Below are positions 50,284 to 59,800 of a stretch of DNA of 64,000 bases, piece by piece. The notes beneath the pieces are model-generated. The model was not told the origin of the DNA. It saw only the letters and a program-made list of their open reading frames with translations, and made no database searches. A program made the translations under genes and the position numbers. The stretch's first letter is position 1, and each line of letters starts with the position of its first letter. Origin of the DNA: Bryobacterales bacterium (GTDB lineage: Bacteria; Acidobacteriota; Terriglobia; Bryobacterales; Bryobacteraceae); assembly GCA_019261985.1 (NCBI GenBank), contig JAFAQY010000018.1, forward strand, positions 85,591 through 149,590, in the 5' to 3' direction.

Positions 50284-50602
50284 CGCTACGCTCAAATGGA
50301 TCCTTCACACCGACCAACTTGCGCCGAAACTCCGCGTCACTAACACGCGCGGCAAGTTCGTCCGATTCTGCAAGTCCGCGCCTGATCTGCTCATCCACTT
50401 TATCCTGGTTTTCGTAATAGTAGGTTAGCGCGCCATGGATTTGAGCCAATGAGAGATTTGGGTGTTGAAAATGGATCTCCTCCGGACTCGATCCGGAGGC
50501 GATCTTGTCCAGAACAACTTCGGTGACCTTCACTTTCGTCCCAGCAATCCAGGCCATGCGGCGATCGTCGAGTTCAATCTGTGTTGCGAACGTCGTGGTC
50601 AC
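50159..50602 (-). CDS. DUF433-family antitoxin-like protein
   Basis: GTG at 50602: VTTTFATQIELDDRRMAWIAGTKVKVTEVVLDKIASGSSPEEIHFQHPNLSLAQIHGALTYYYEN; reads into the toxin region. Confidence 0.7.
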   Translation of the reverse strand: MTTTFATQIELDDRRMAWIAGTKVKVTEVVLDKIASGSSPEEIHFQHPNLSLAQIHGALTYYYENQDKVDEQIRRGLAESDELAARVSDAEFRRKLVGVKDPFERSAVHGCARIKCWHDRGAKKTPQTNSTMLDNCGARQTLGRVAR

Positions 50603-50659
50603 GCCCTGTCTCCTCGCTTTAGTATAGGCTGGGGCCGAGGTCGAAGCTATTGACAGAAA

Positions 50660-50705
50660 TGGCGGGGACGACGGGACTCTAACCTGCGACCTCCGATGTG
50701 ACAGG
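50660..50705 (-). repeat. degenerate copy of the tRNA-Asp 3' end (putative distal att site)
   Basis: Same orientation as 60961-61006; 42 of 46 positions identical by hand alignment. Confidence 0.88.
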
Positions 50706-50895
50706 TTCACTGTCGAGGGGCGGAGGATCAGCTATTCTCGCGCCGCGCACCCGAAACGTTTTTCCCGGGCAATCAATGCCTTCCCCGACGTTCTCGACCC
50801 AAGAATAAGGTTCTGTTCTGATCCGCGACCCACCCAGGCTCGTCCTGTGAGCCAGCAACTGCCGCACAATCGAATTGCCCGGAGAAATCAACTAG

Positions 50896-51873
50896 ATGAA
50901 AACCGTCGCCGACGAACTCGAATCGATTAACCTTGGCGCTCCAGCCCACTTCGGAGGCCTCACCATTTTCCCGTTATTCAGAAGCGGCCCGATACCCGCG
51001 CAACCGCAGTATGCGCTACTTGAGGATGCCCTCCTCACCGGCGTCGCACGCGTAGCGGAACTGGGCGATGGTGGGTCGGTACCCGAATTGCGCTTCGAAA
51101 ATCTCAGCCAGACGCCCGTGCTGTTGTTGGACGGCGAAGAACTCGTGGGCGCCAAGCAAAATCGGGTTCTGAATTTGACGATCCTCGCGCCGCCGAAGAA
51201 AGCGATCACAATCCCGGTCTCGTGCGTAGAGGCCGGCCGCTGGCACGCGGAATCGGACGCCTTCCGGCCAGCCGAGCACGTCATGTATTCGCGGGCTCGG
51301 GCGGCCAAGACGGCTCAGGTTTCCTTTTCGATGGCAAGAAGCGCCAGCCGCCGTGCGGATCAATCGGCAATCTGGGACGAGATCGCGCTTAAACTGGAAT
51401 CAATGAATGCGCGCTCGCCGACGCAAGCCATGAACGCAATCTATGATTCCATGGCCACATCGCTCGATGCTTATTTGGATACCTTCGCGTGCGCCGAAGG
51501 CCAGGCCGGCGTGGCATTCGCGGCCGGCGACATGATGGGATTGGATCTGATGGATCATCCGCACGCGTTCCGCACAATGTTTCCGAAGCTGATCCGCAGC
51601 TATGCGTTGGATGCGTTGGGAGCGCCGAATTCCGCTGCGATTAGCGCCAGCGAAATGACGAGTTTTCTGACGCGCATCGGAAAAACTAACTGCGTAGCGC
51701 GGGCAGCGATCGGCATGGGCGAGGATCTCCGGCTTACCGGAGAAGGCCTCTCGGGCGCTGGCCTCTGGGCCGAAGGGCGCTGCGTTCACCTTTGCGCGTT
51801 CACTGTCAACGAGAACGGCGGTTCCCGGCAATTTCGTACGTCTCTCAGCCGCCCGAGCCCTAGACGCCCGTAA
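50896..51873 (+). CDS. ARPP-1-like domain protein
   Basis: FENLSQTPVLLLDGEELVGAKQNRVLNLTILAPPKKAITIPVSCVEAGRW. Confidence 0.75.
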   Translation: MKTVADELESINLGAPAHFGGLTIFPLFRSGPIPAQPQYALLEDALLTGVARVAELGDGGSVPELRFENLSQTPVLLLDGEELVGAKQNRVLNLTILAPPKKAITIPVSCVEAGRWHAESDAFRPAEHVMYSRARAAKTAQVSFSMARSASRRADQSAIWDEIALKLESMNARSPTQAMNAIYDSMATSLDAYLDTFACAEGQAGVAFAAGDMMGLDLMDHPHAFRTMFPKLIRSYALDALGAPNSAAISASEMTSFLTRIGKTNCVARAAIGMGEDLRLTGEGLSGAGLWAEGRCVHLCAFTVNENGGSRQFRTSLSRPSPRRP

Positions 51874-51950
51874 GGGATAGTATTCATAGGCATCGACTTG
51901 CCGGCTCCAAGTAGCTTAAGATTGTGAAGTCTGCTTACAAGGACTTTCGC

Positions 51951-52958
51951 ATGAGCCAGATGGAGCGGATCTACAAGCTCGACCGCCTGTTTCGGCGGAA
52001 AAGGCCACCGTCCAGGCGCGAGATTCTGGATACGTTCGAGATCTCGCCGGCGCAGTTCAAGCGAGACTTGGAGTATATGCGGAACCGCCTGGGCGCCCCC
52101 ATTACCTTCGATAATCCGGGAGGCGGGTACAAATACGCATCGGATGAATTCAATCTTCCTGGGCTGTGGTTCACCGAGCGTGAGGTCTATTCGCTTCTCG
52201 TCATGCATTCGCTGCTTGAGCAACTTCAGCCTGGTTTTGTACAGGAGCAACTCGGACCCTTCAGGGACAAGTTGCGCGCACTGCTGGGGAAGTCTGGACG
52301 GGGCGCTAAGAGCATTCTGGAACGGATGCAAGTTATCATCGCGCCGCAGCGTCCAATCGATGGTGAGCATTTCCAAGCCATTTGCGACGCCACGCTGCGC
52401 CGCAAGAAATTGCGGATGCGTTATTACTCGCGCTCGCGCGGCGCCGAGAGCGACCGCATCGTTTCGCCACAGCGCGTGATTTACTATCGCGGAAACTGGT
52501 ACCTGGATGGCTGGTGCCACGAAAAGCAAGCGATGCGACGGTTTGCCGTAGATGCGGTTCGCCTTGCTTCCGTACTGGAAGAGCCCGCCTGCGAAATCGA
52601 GGCCGAGACGGGGCAGGAGGGGTATGGGATTTTCTTTGGTCCGGCCGAGCATATCGCCGTGCTGCACTTCGATGCGGAGGCCGCCAGGTGGGTCGCGGAG
52701 GAGGAGTGGCATCCGCAGCAGCGGGCTTCCGTGCTGCCGGATGGCAGATTGCAACTGGAAGTCCCATATGGCAATCCCCAGGAAATCATTATGGATATTT
52801 TGAGGCACGGACCGCACGTTGAGGTGGTCCAACCGGCCTCGCTCCGCAGCGCTGTCGCGGAAACCCTGCGCCAGGCAGCGGAGAAATATGACCAACCGAA
52901 ACGGTCGGCCGGTTCCGCGCAATCTATCGAAGCCGCGCGGACGGCGCGGGTTCGCTGA
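51951..52958 (+). CDS. WYL-domain transcriptional regulator
   Basis: MERIYKLDRLFRRKRPPSRREILDTFEISPAQFKRDLEYM (HTH), RMRYYSRSRGAESDRIVSPQRVIYYRGNWYLDGWC. Confidence 0.9.
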   Translation: MSQMERIYKLDRLFRRKRPPSRREILDTFEISPAQFKRDLEYMRNRLGAPITFDNPGGGYKYASDEFNLPGLWFTEREVYSLLVMHSLLEQLQPGFVQEQLGPFRDKLRALLGKSGRGAKSILERMQVIIAPQRPIDGEHFQAICDATLRRKKLRMRYYSRSRGAESDRIVSPQRVIYYRGNWYLDGWCHEKQAMRRFAVDAVRLASVLEEPACEIEAETGQEGYGIFFGPAEHIAVLHFDAEAARWVAEEEWHPQQRASVLPDGRLQLEVPYGNPQEIIMDILRHGPHVEVVQPASLRSAVAETLRQAAEKYDQPKRSAGSAQSIEAARTARVR

Positions 52959-53048
52959 AGGCAACCCGCAACACTCATCCCCAGAATTCCGGTTCCAGGC
53001 TCTCTCTATGAGCCATCGCCACCGGCATACTCTTTTGGAGAGCAAATT

Positions 53049-54146
53049 ATGAAATTCCTGCACACAGCCGATTGGCAGGTTGGGATGCGCGCCACGATGC
53101 TGGGCGAGAAAGGCGAACGCGCGCGGATGGCGCGCTTGGAATCCGCGCGCCGCGTGATCGAATTGGCGCGCGGCGAGGCCGTGGATTTCATCGTCGTTGC
53201 CGGCGATACGTTCGAACACAACGGGGTCGACCGAATCAAGGTGCGCGAGGTGGCGAAAATCCTAGGCGGCGCGGATCGTCCCGTGTATGTGACCTCTGGG
53301 AACCACGACCCAATCATGCCGGGATCGGTTTGGGAGGAGCCGATGTGGCGTGAATGGCCCAATATTCATTTGCTGATGAATGAAGCGCCGGTGGAAGCGC
53401 CTGGCGCGACACTTTATCCCTGCCCGGTGTCGGCCAGGGATTCGAGTGACGATCCCACGGGCTGGATACATCCGATCAACGGCAGCATCGCCATTGGAAT
53501 CGCCCACGGGAGCGTGGAGAGCCCCGCGTATCAGCAGGCGGCGCCAGTGGCTCGGCAGGCGGCGGAAATCCGCGGTTTGGATTATTTGGCCTTAGGACAC
53601 TTCCATTCGAAAGCGCTGTATCCGGGCAGCGACGGCGTAGTGCGCATGGCGTATTGCGGGACGCATGAGCAGACGGCCTTCGGCGAGCAAGCCAGCGGCA
53701 ACGCGCTGATCGTCGAAATCGCGCGTCGCGGCGCCCCACCGCGGATTCAAGCGGCGCGGACGGGCATCCTCGAATGGCTTGCCTACCGTCGAAAGATTGA
53801 GGAGCCCGGCCAAATCGCCGCCCTCGCGACCGAACTGGATGAGCTGAGCGATCCTGAGCGGACGCTGGTGGATTGTGTTCTAGAGGGCACGCTTGTCGGC
53901 GGAGACCACGATGCTCTGGCGCAACTGCTGGAAGTCGTTGAGAAGCGCTTCCTGTTCGGACGCTCGGATACCAGCCGTCTTGTGCCAGACCAAAGCGGGC
54001 CAGAGTGGATCGACCGCCTGCCCGAGGGATACCTGCGAAACGCCGCACAGGATCTGCTTGCCGCCGCGTCCGCGAATCCGCCAGACCCGGCGGCCACCGC
54101 GGCATTGAGGGAGTACTCGCGGTTATGGAGGGAGGTGAATCAATGA
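53049..54146 (+). CDS. Mre11/SbcD-like DNA exonuclease
   Basis: MKFLHTADWQVG, VVAGDTFEHNG, VTSGNHDP, LALGHFHSK. Confidence 0.9.
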   Translation: MKFLHTADWQVGMRATMLGEKGERARMARLESARRVIELARGEAVDFIVVAGDTFEHNGVDRIKVREVAKILGGADRPVYVTSGNHDPIMPGSVWEEPMWREWPNIHLLMNEAPVEAPGATLYPCPVSARDSSDDPTGWIHPINGSIAIGIAHGSVESPAYQQAAPVARQAAEIRGLDYLALGHFHSKALYPGSDGVVRMAYCGTHEQTAFGEQASGNALIVEIARRGAPPRIQAARTGILEWLAYRRKIEEPGQIAALATELDELSDPERTLVDCVLEGTLVGGDHDALAQLLEVVEKRFLFGRSDTSRLVPDQSGPEWIDRLPEGYLRNAAQDLLAAASANPPDPAATAALREYSRLWREVNQ

Positions 54147-56854
54147 TCCTACATTCGGCGCGGGTGGAAAACTATAAAGGAATTCGTGGGCCGCTCGAGG
54201 TGAGCTTCAATCCACACTTGCCCAACCTGCTGGAAGGGCCTAACGGCGCCGGCAAATCCACGCTTGTGGAGGCAATCCAGTGTGCGCTCATCGAAAACCA
54301 CAACACCGCGGGCGCGAGCGCGGAGCAGATGCGGCCCCGCGAGACTGCACTGGCCCCCGCAATCGCGGTGGTGTTCGAACAGGGCGGAACTGTGTACCGC
54401 ATCTCCAAAACCTTTCTGGACTCGCCCAAAGCACTGCTGGAGCGTAGGCGGCCGGATGGGGCCTTCGATGGCATCGCAAAGGGCAGGGCGGCAGACGAGC
54501 AAGCGCGGGATATGTTGCGCAGCCAAGGGGCCCGGTCCAAAGAGAAGCCCGGCGAACGGCTGGGCACCTTCTCCATTCTGTGCGGCTCGCAAAATCAGCA
54601 GGAACTTCCGGAGCTCAGCGGGAACGCTTTGACGGATATCCGCGAGATGCTAGGCGCGCAGGTTTCCGGTAAGCAAGGCGATGCCTTCGAAAAAGCGATC
54701 GGCAAGAAATATTTCTCGCTTTGGACGCCCGGCGGCAAGCCGAAGAAAGGGCATTTGACTGAAATCCAGGAGCAGTTGGCGAAAGCGCGCCTGGAGCGGG
54801 AACAGAGCCGGGAGATCATGCAAAAGATCGCGATGCATGAGACTGCCGCGCTCACATGGCGTGAGCAATCCCAAGAGAAACTGAAGCGGCTGCAAGCCGC
54901 GCAGACTGAAGCCGGAGATCTCGCTCCGGTCGCTCAGCGGATGGTCGATTTGCGTGCCCAGAGAGTACCGGCCGTAAGCCGGAAGGATGCAGCCGATGCA
55001 AATTATAAGCTCCTCCGCGTACAAATCGACCGGCTCATGGAGGCCGGCAAGAAGAAACGGTCATGCGAAGACGCCCGCCCGGAATTGGAAGAGGCCGAGC
55101 GGAGCGCCCGGGGCGAGCTCGAATTGGCCATTCAGGGTGCAGCCGCCGCGCGGCAGGAATGGGAAGCCGCTTCGCGGCACGACCCAGAGCTTGAAGCGGC
55201 TGAATCCCGGCTGGAGCGCGCCGTAGTTTTCGTAAGTTTGGCAAAGGAACTTCTCGCTATTCAAAGTCGCCTGCGCCGTGCTTCCGAGGCCAGTGTACGC
55301 AAGCTCGCTCTGGAGGGCGAATTGGCGGCGTTGAACGCGCCGGATAGGGCGAGATGGGCGGAGATCCAATCGGCGGGCCAGGCGTTCGACGAGGCGCGGC
55401 TCAACGTAGAGGCATTCGAGCTGCGGCTTGATCTCGCCGCGGAGCGCGATCTTGCGGTCGACGTAATTGCTGGCGAGCCCGCTGGTGAAGTCCGGGTGGC
55501 GACGGGACACACCGTGACCGCGCGTGGAGATGGGCAAGTCAAAATACACCTACCGGGGATCGCCACCCTTACAATTTCCGGCCCGGCCGGGGACGCACCC
55601 GAATGGCGCGCTCGACTGGGAAACAGGCGCGAGGAGTTGAATGCACTGCTGGCTGCATACGGCATCTCGGCGTGGCAGGAACTCTCAGAGCGCGTCCGGC
55701 AGCAGGACGCGCTTTCCGCCGAGATTGCATTGGCGGATGCGGAATACCGGGCCGCTCTGGGTGTTGATACTGCCGCCGAGCTCAGCGAACAGGCGCACAC
55801 GCTGGAGACCCAACAGCGCGAGATTTTCGCGGCTGAACCTTCATGGGGAGCTGCGTCGCCGGACCTTCAAGGCCTCAAGAACGAGCTTTCGAAGACCAAA
55901 ACGGGGCGCGCTCAAGCGCAGGCGGACGCGATGGTGAAATGGCAGGCTGCCGAGGGCCGCCGCGGCGAAGCGGAACGCGCCGCAGGGTTCGCCACCGCCG
56001 TGCGGGAGGCGAACGAAAACTCACTTGCCGCGGCGGTATCGGACCTTCGAACGCTCGAAGCGGACGGAAAGACCATGACCGAGCGCCTGGATGAGTTGAG
56101 CAACCGGCGGCGCGAATGCGAGAGCGCCGAGGAAAGTGTGAAAAACATCGATGCAGAAATGGCGGCGCTGCCTGCCGATGCTCCAGACCGTTTGGAAGCC
56201 GTTCATAAGAGGATCAACCAGCTTGAATCCGAGATTCAGAGCGCGCGAGAGGCCTATAAACAGGACGAAGCCTCGGCTCGAGCGCTGCTGCAGCAAGGTC
56301 CTTATACGAGCCTGGCGAGCGCGGAAGAGCTGGTAAAGCAACTGGAGGACGATGAAGCCGGTGAGAAGCTCCGCCTGGAGTCCATACGCCGGCTGAAGAC
56401 CGCTATCGAAGAGGCAAAAGCGAAAGCTCTTGCGGGAATATCGGAGCCCGTGGAGAGAAGGGCGGCCGCCATACTCGAACGCATTGCCGGGCGGCCGTTC
56501 GCGCGCATCCAGCTTGGCGATGGGATGGAGGTGAAATCGGTCCGGCCGAATGGGTGCGAAGGAGCGGCGCCGGTGGACGATATGTCCGCCGGCGAAAAAG
56601 AGCAGATCTACTTTGCCACCCGCCTCGCGCTCGCGGAGGTCATGAGCGAAGCGGAGCGGCAGACTCTCGTGCTCGATGATCCGCTGGTGAACACGGACCC
56701 GGATCGCCTGCTGCGGATCCTGGAACTTATTAACGAAAAATCGGACCGATTGCAATTCGTGATTCTGTCGTGCCATCCGGAGCGTTATGTGGATCTTCCG
56801 GGCGCGGTGGCGCGGCACATAGAAAAGCTCGAATCCGCGGAGGCCGTGGCGTGA
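54143..56854 (+). CDS. Rad50/SbcC-like ATPase without CxxC zinc hook
   Basis: MILHSARVENYKGIRGPLEVSFNPHLPNLLEGPNGAGKSTLVEAI; DDMSAGEKEQIYFATRLALAEVM signature; LVLDDPLVNTD Walker B. Confidence 0.9.
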   Translation: MILHSARVENYKGIRGPLEVSFNPHLPNLLEGPNGAGKSTLVEAIQCALIENHNTAGASAEQMRPRETALAPAIAVVFEQGGTVYRISKTFLDSPKALLERRRPDGAFDGIAKGRAADEQARDMLRSQGARSKEKPGERLGTFSILCGSQNQQELPELSGNALTDIREMLGAQVSGKQGDAFEKAIGKKYFSLWTPGGKPKKGHLTEIQEQLAKARLEREQSREIMQKIAMHETAALTWREQSQEKLKRLQAAQTEAGDLAPVAQRMVDLRAQRVPAVSRKDAADANYKLLRVQIDRLMEAGKKKRSCEDARPELEEAERSARGELELAIQGAAAARQEWEAASRHDPELEAAESRLERAVVFVSLAKELLAIQSRLRRASEASVRKLALEGELAALNAPDRARWAEIQSAGQAFDEARLNVEAFELRLDLAAERDLAVDVIAGEPAGEVRVATGHTVTARGDGQVKIHLPGIATLTISGPAGDAPEWRARLGNRREELNALLAAYGISAWQELSERVRQQDALSAEIALADAEYRAALGVDTAAELSEQAHTLETQQREIFAAEPSWGAASPDLQGLKNELSKTKTGRAQAQADAMVKWQAAEGRRGEAERAAGFATAVREANENSLAAAVSDLRTLEADGKTMTERLDELSNRRRECESAEESVKNIDAEMAALPADAPDRLEAVHKRINQLESEIQSAREAYKQDEASARALLQQGPYTSLASAEELVKQLEDDEAGEKLRLESIRRLKTAIEEAKAKALAGISEPVERRAAAILERIAGRPFARIQLGDGMEVKSVRPNGCEGAAPVDDMSAGEKEQIYFATRLALAEVMSEAERQTLVLDDPLVNTDPDRLLRILELINEKSDRLQFVILSCHPERYVDLPGAVARHIEKLESAEAVA

Positions 56855-59800
56855 AGCGCACCGGTGACCGATACATCTACTCACCTTCGGATTTGGTGAA
56901 CTTCACTCTCTCGGAGTTCATTACGTGGATGGACCGCTTCGCTTGGGAACGGCCCGGCGAAATCGAACCCGATCCGCCCAGCGAAGAGCAGAAGATGATC
57001 CAGGATAAAGGGAACGAACACGAACGCTCCTACCTGGAGGCATTGAGTGCCGCTGGTTGGCGAGTTTGCGACCTCAGCGGTTTTCGTGCGCGTCCCGCAC
57101 CCACATTAGACGCCATGCGCCGCGGCGAAGAAATGATCTACCAGGGATACCTGGCGAATGGCGAGTTTGCCGGTTACCCCGATTTCCTGATGCGCGTCGA
57201 GACACCGTCCTTTCTTGGCGCCTGGTCCTACGAACCCTGGGATACCAAGCTCGCGCGGCATCCGAAGCCGTATTTCCTGATCCAACTTTGCTGTTATGCC
57301 GAGATGCTCGAAGTAGCGCAGGGCGCGAGGCCAGAACGATTACGAGTGGTGTTGGGATCGCGGAGCGCGGATGGTTCGGAAACGGCGGCCTTTCGGACGG
57401 ACGATTTTTTCTACTACTACCGCGCCGTCAAAGAGGCGTTTCTCGAACAGCAGCGGAATTTCGATCCGGACCGCAGGCCGGAGATTCCGCCGCTTGCGGA
57501 TCTTGGACAATGGTCCGGTTTTGCAGAGCGCCAACTTAGCGAGAGGGACGACCTCGCAATGGTGGCCGATATTCGCACAAGCCAAATCCATAAGCTGCGC
57601 GCGGCGGGGATTTCAACGGTAGCGCAGCTTGCGGGCGCGGACGGCGTCCAAATCCCGCGCCTGAACGGCGTCACGCTCGCAAAGCTCAGGCGACAGGCAC
57701 GGCTTCAGATCGCGTCCCGCGGCGAGCCCGTGCCGGCTTACGAACTGCTCACTCCGGATGAAGCGGACGGGCCGCGCGGCCTTTCGCTGCTGCCGCTCGA
57801 ATCAATGGCGGATGTCTTCTTCGATATGGAAGGATTTCCGCTAATCGACGATGGGCGGGAATATCTCTTCGGCGCCTCTTATTACGATGGCGGCGAAGTT
57901 CGTTTCCGCGACTGGTGGGCTCACAGCCCCGCCCAGGAGCGGCGCGCCTTCGAATCCTTCGTCCAATGGGTACATGCACGCTGGCGCGAGCACCCGGAGT
58001 TGCACATCTACCACTACAACCACTATGAGGTGACCGCACTGCGCCGGCTTATGGGCAAGTACGGCGTCTGCGAGCAGGAAATAGACGAGCTGTTGAGGGG
58101 CGGAGTTTTCGTCGATCTCTACAGGATCGTCCGCCAGTCCGTGACGATTGGGGAGCCTTCGTATTCACTAAAGTACGTTGAGCGCCTCTATCGGGGGCGG
58201 CGTGAAGGCGATGTCGTTTCGGCGGCCGAATCCATGGTTTTCCACCAGCGCTGGCTCATCTCGCAGGATGGGGACACCACGGAGACCTCGGCGACCCTAA
58301 AGCAGATCCGCGATTACAACGAACAGGATTGCCGCTCTACAGCTGAATTAGCGGCTTGGCTTCGGGACCGGCAACAGCACTCCGGAATTCTATCGCGAGC
58401 GCCAGAGGAGGTTCCGGAGGAGACTGTACAGCAGACCGAGGCAACTAGCGAGAATGCGCGGCGGCATGCTCGGGCGCTGGAAATCCTGCGCAGCCTTCCG
58501 GAGCCACGGCCCTCGGGCGACGTGGGCGAGCGATACCGCGTCACCGAACTTCTGGCCTGGTTGCTCGAATTCTACCGGCGGGAGGAGAAGCCGATCTGGT
58601 GGCGCCGCTTCGATCGCATGGACATGGACGAGAACGATCTGATCGACGACCCAGATTGTCTGGCCGGGTTGCAGCGAACCACGCGGGAGCCGGAACGGGT
58701 GAAGCGATCCTTGGCTTATGAGTATTCGTTCGATCCCCACCAGGAAACCAAAGTGCGCGCCGGCGATAACTGCCTTTACACCCATGACTGGACGAAGCAC
58801 GCAAGAATCGAACATCTGGATTTCGATGCGCGTCGAATCATGCTGGTCGTCAGCGACGTTCAAGGCACGCCGCCAAACCGCCTGAGCATCGCCCCGGATG
58901 AACCGACTTTAGGAAAACTGCTTGCGCGCGCCGTGGAGCGCGTGGTCAATTGCTGGCGCGAGTCCGGTCGGCTTCCCGGCGCTCTCGAAGACTTCCTCTT
59001 TCGCCGGCGGCCCAGGTTGCTCCGGAACCCGAATGGACCAATCATTCCGCCCGGCGTCCGAACTCTTGAAGGATGTGTCGCGGCTGCGCTGGATATGCGC
59101 GAGACCACTCTCTGTATTCAAGGACCGCCCGGCTCGGGAAAAACATTCACCGGCGCCAGAATGATCGCTGCCTTGTTGAAGGCGGGCAAACGAGTCGGAA
59201 TCGCATCGAATAGCCATCGCGCCATTAACCTGCTGCTGGCGGAGGCGTGGCGCGAAGCGCGGGAATCGGGGTTCCGTGAGAAAGCCGTCAAAGTATGCAG
59301 GGACGAAGAGGATCTCGATGGGCTTCCGGAAGAAATCTGCCAAATCGAATCAGGTCGAGATTTATTCGGCGAGAGCGCAGTGCCGCAGCTAATCGGTGGG
59401 ACGGCGTTCGCGTTCAGTTGTGAAGACGCGCAGTGCGCGCTTGATTATCTCTTTGTGGACGAAGCGGGCCAAGTCTCGCTTGCCAATCTGGTTGCCATGG
59501 CGCCGGCGGCAACCAACCTTGTGCTCCTCGGCGACCAAATGCAGTTGGGCCAGCCGATCCAGGGGTCGCATCCCGGAGAGAGCGGCCTTTCGGCGCTGGA
59601 ATACTTGTTACAAGGGCAGCCGACGGTCCGAGAAGATTTTGGGATTTTCCTGCCTAGGACCTGGCGCCTCCACCCGGCCCTCTGCCATTTCATTTCGGGA
59701 GCTGTGTACGAGAACCGCCTTGGATGCGAGCCGCACACAGGGGAGCGCGTTATCGTGGCTGACGACCAAACGCCATCCTGGATGACGCGTACGGCAGGTC

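Noticed and set aside
51786-53219. 477-aa minus-strand ORF
   Set aside because: Antisense shadow of the well-supported WYL regulator
53049-56854. Plain housekeeping sbcCD
   Set aside because: Not fully excluded, but tRNA-island location, overlap with the nuclease-helicase gene, WYL neighbour and absence of a zinc hook favour an accessory system
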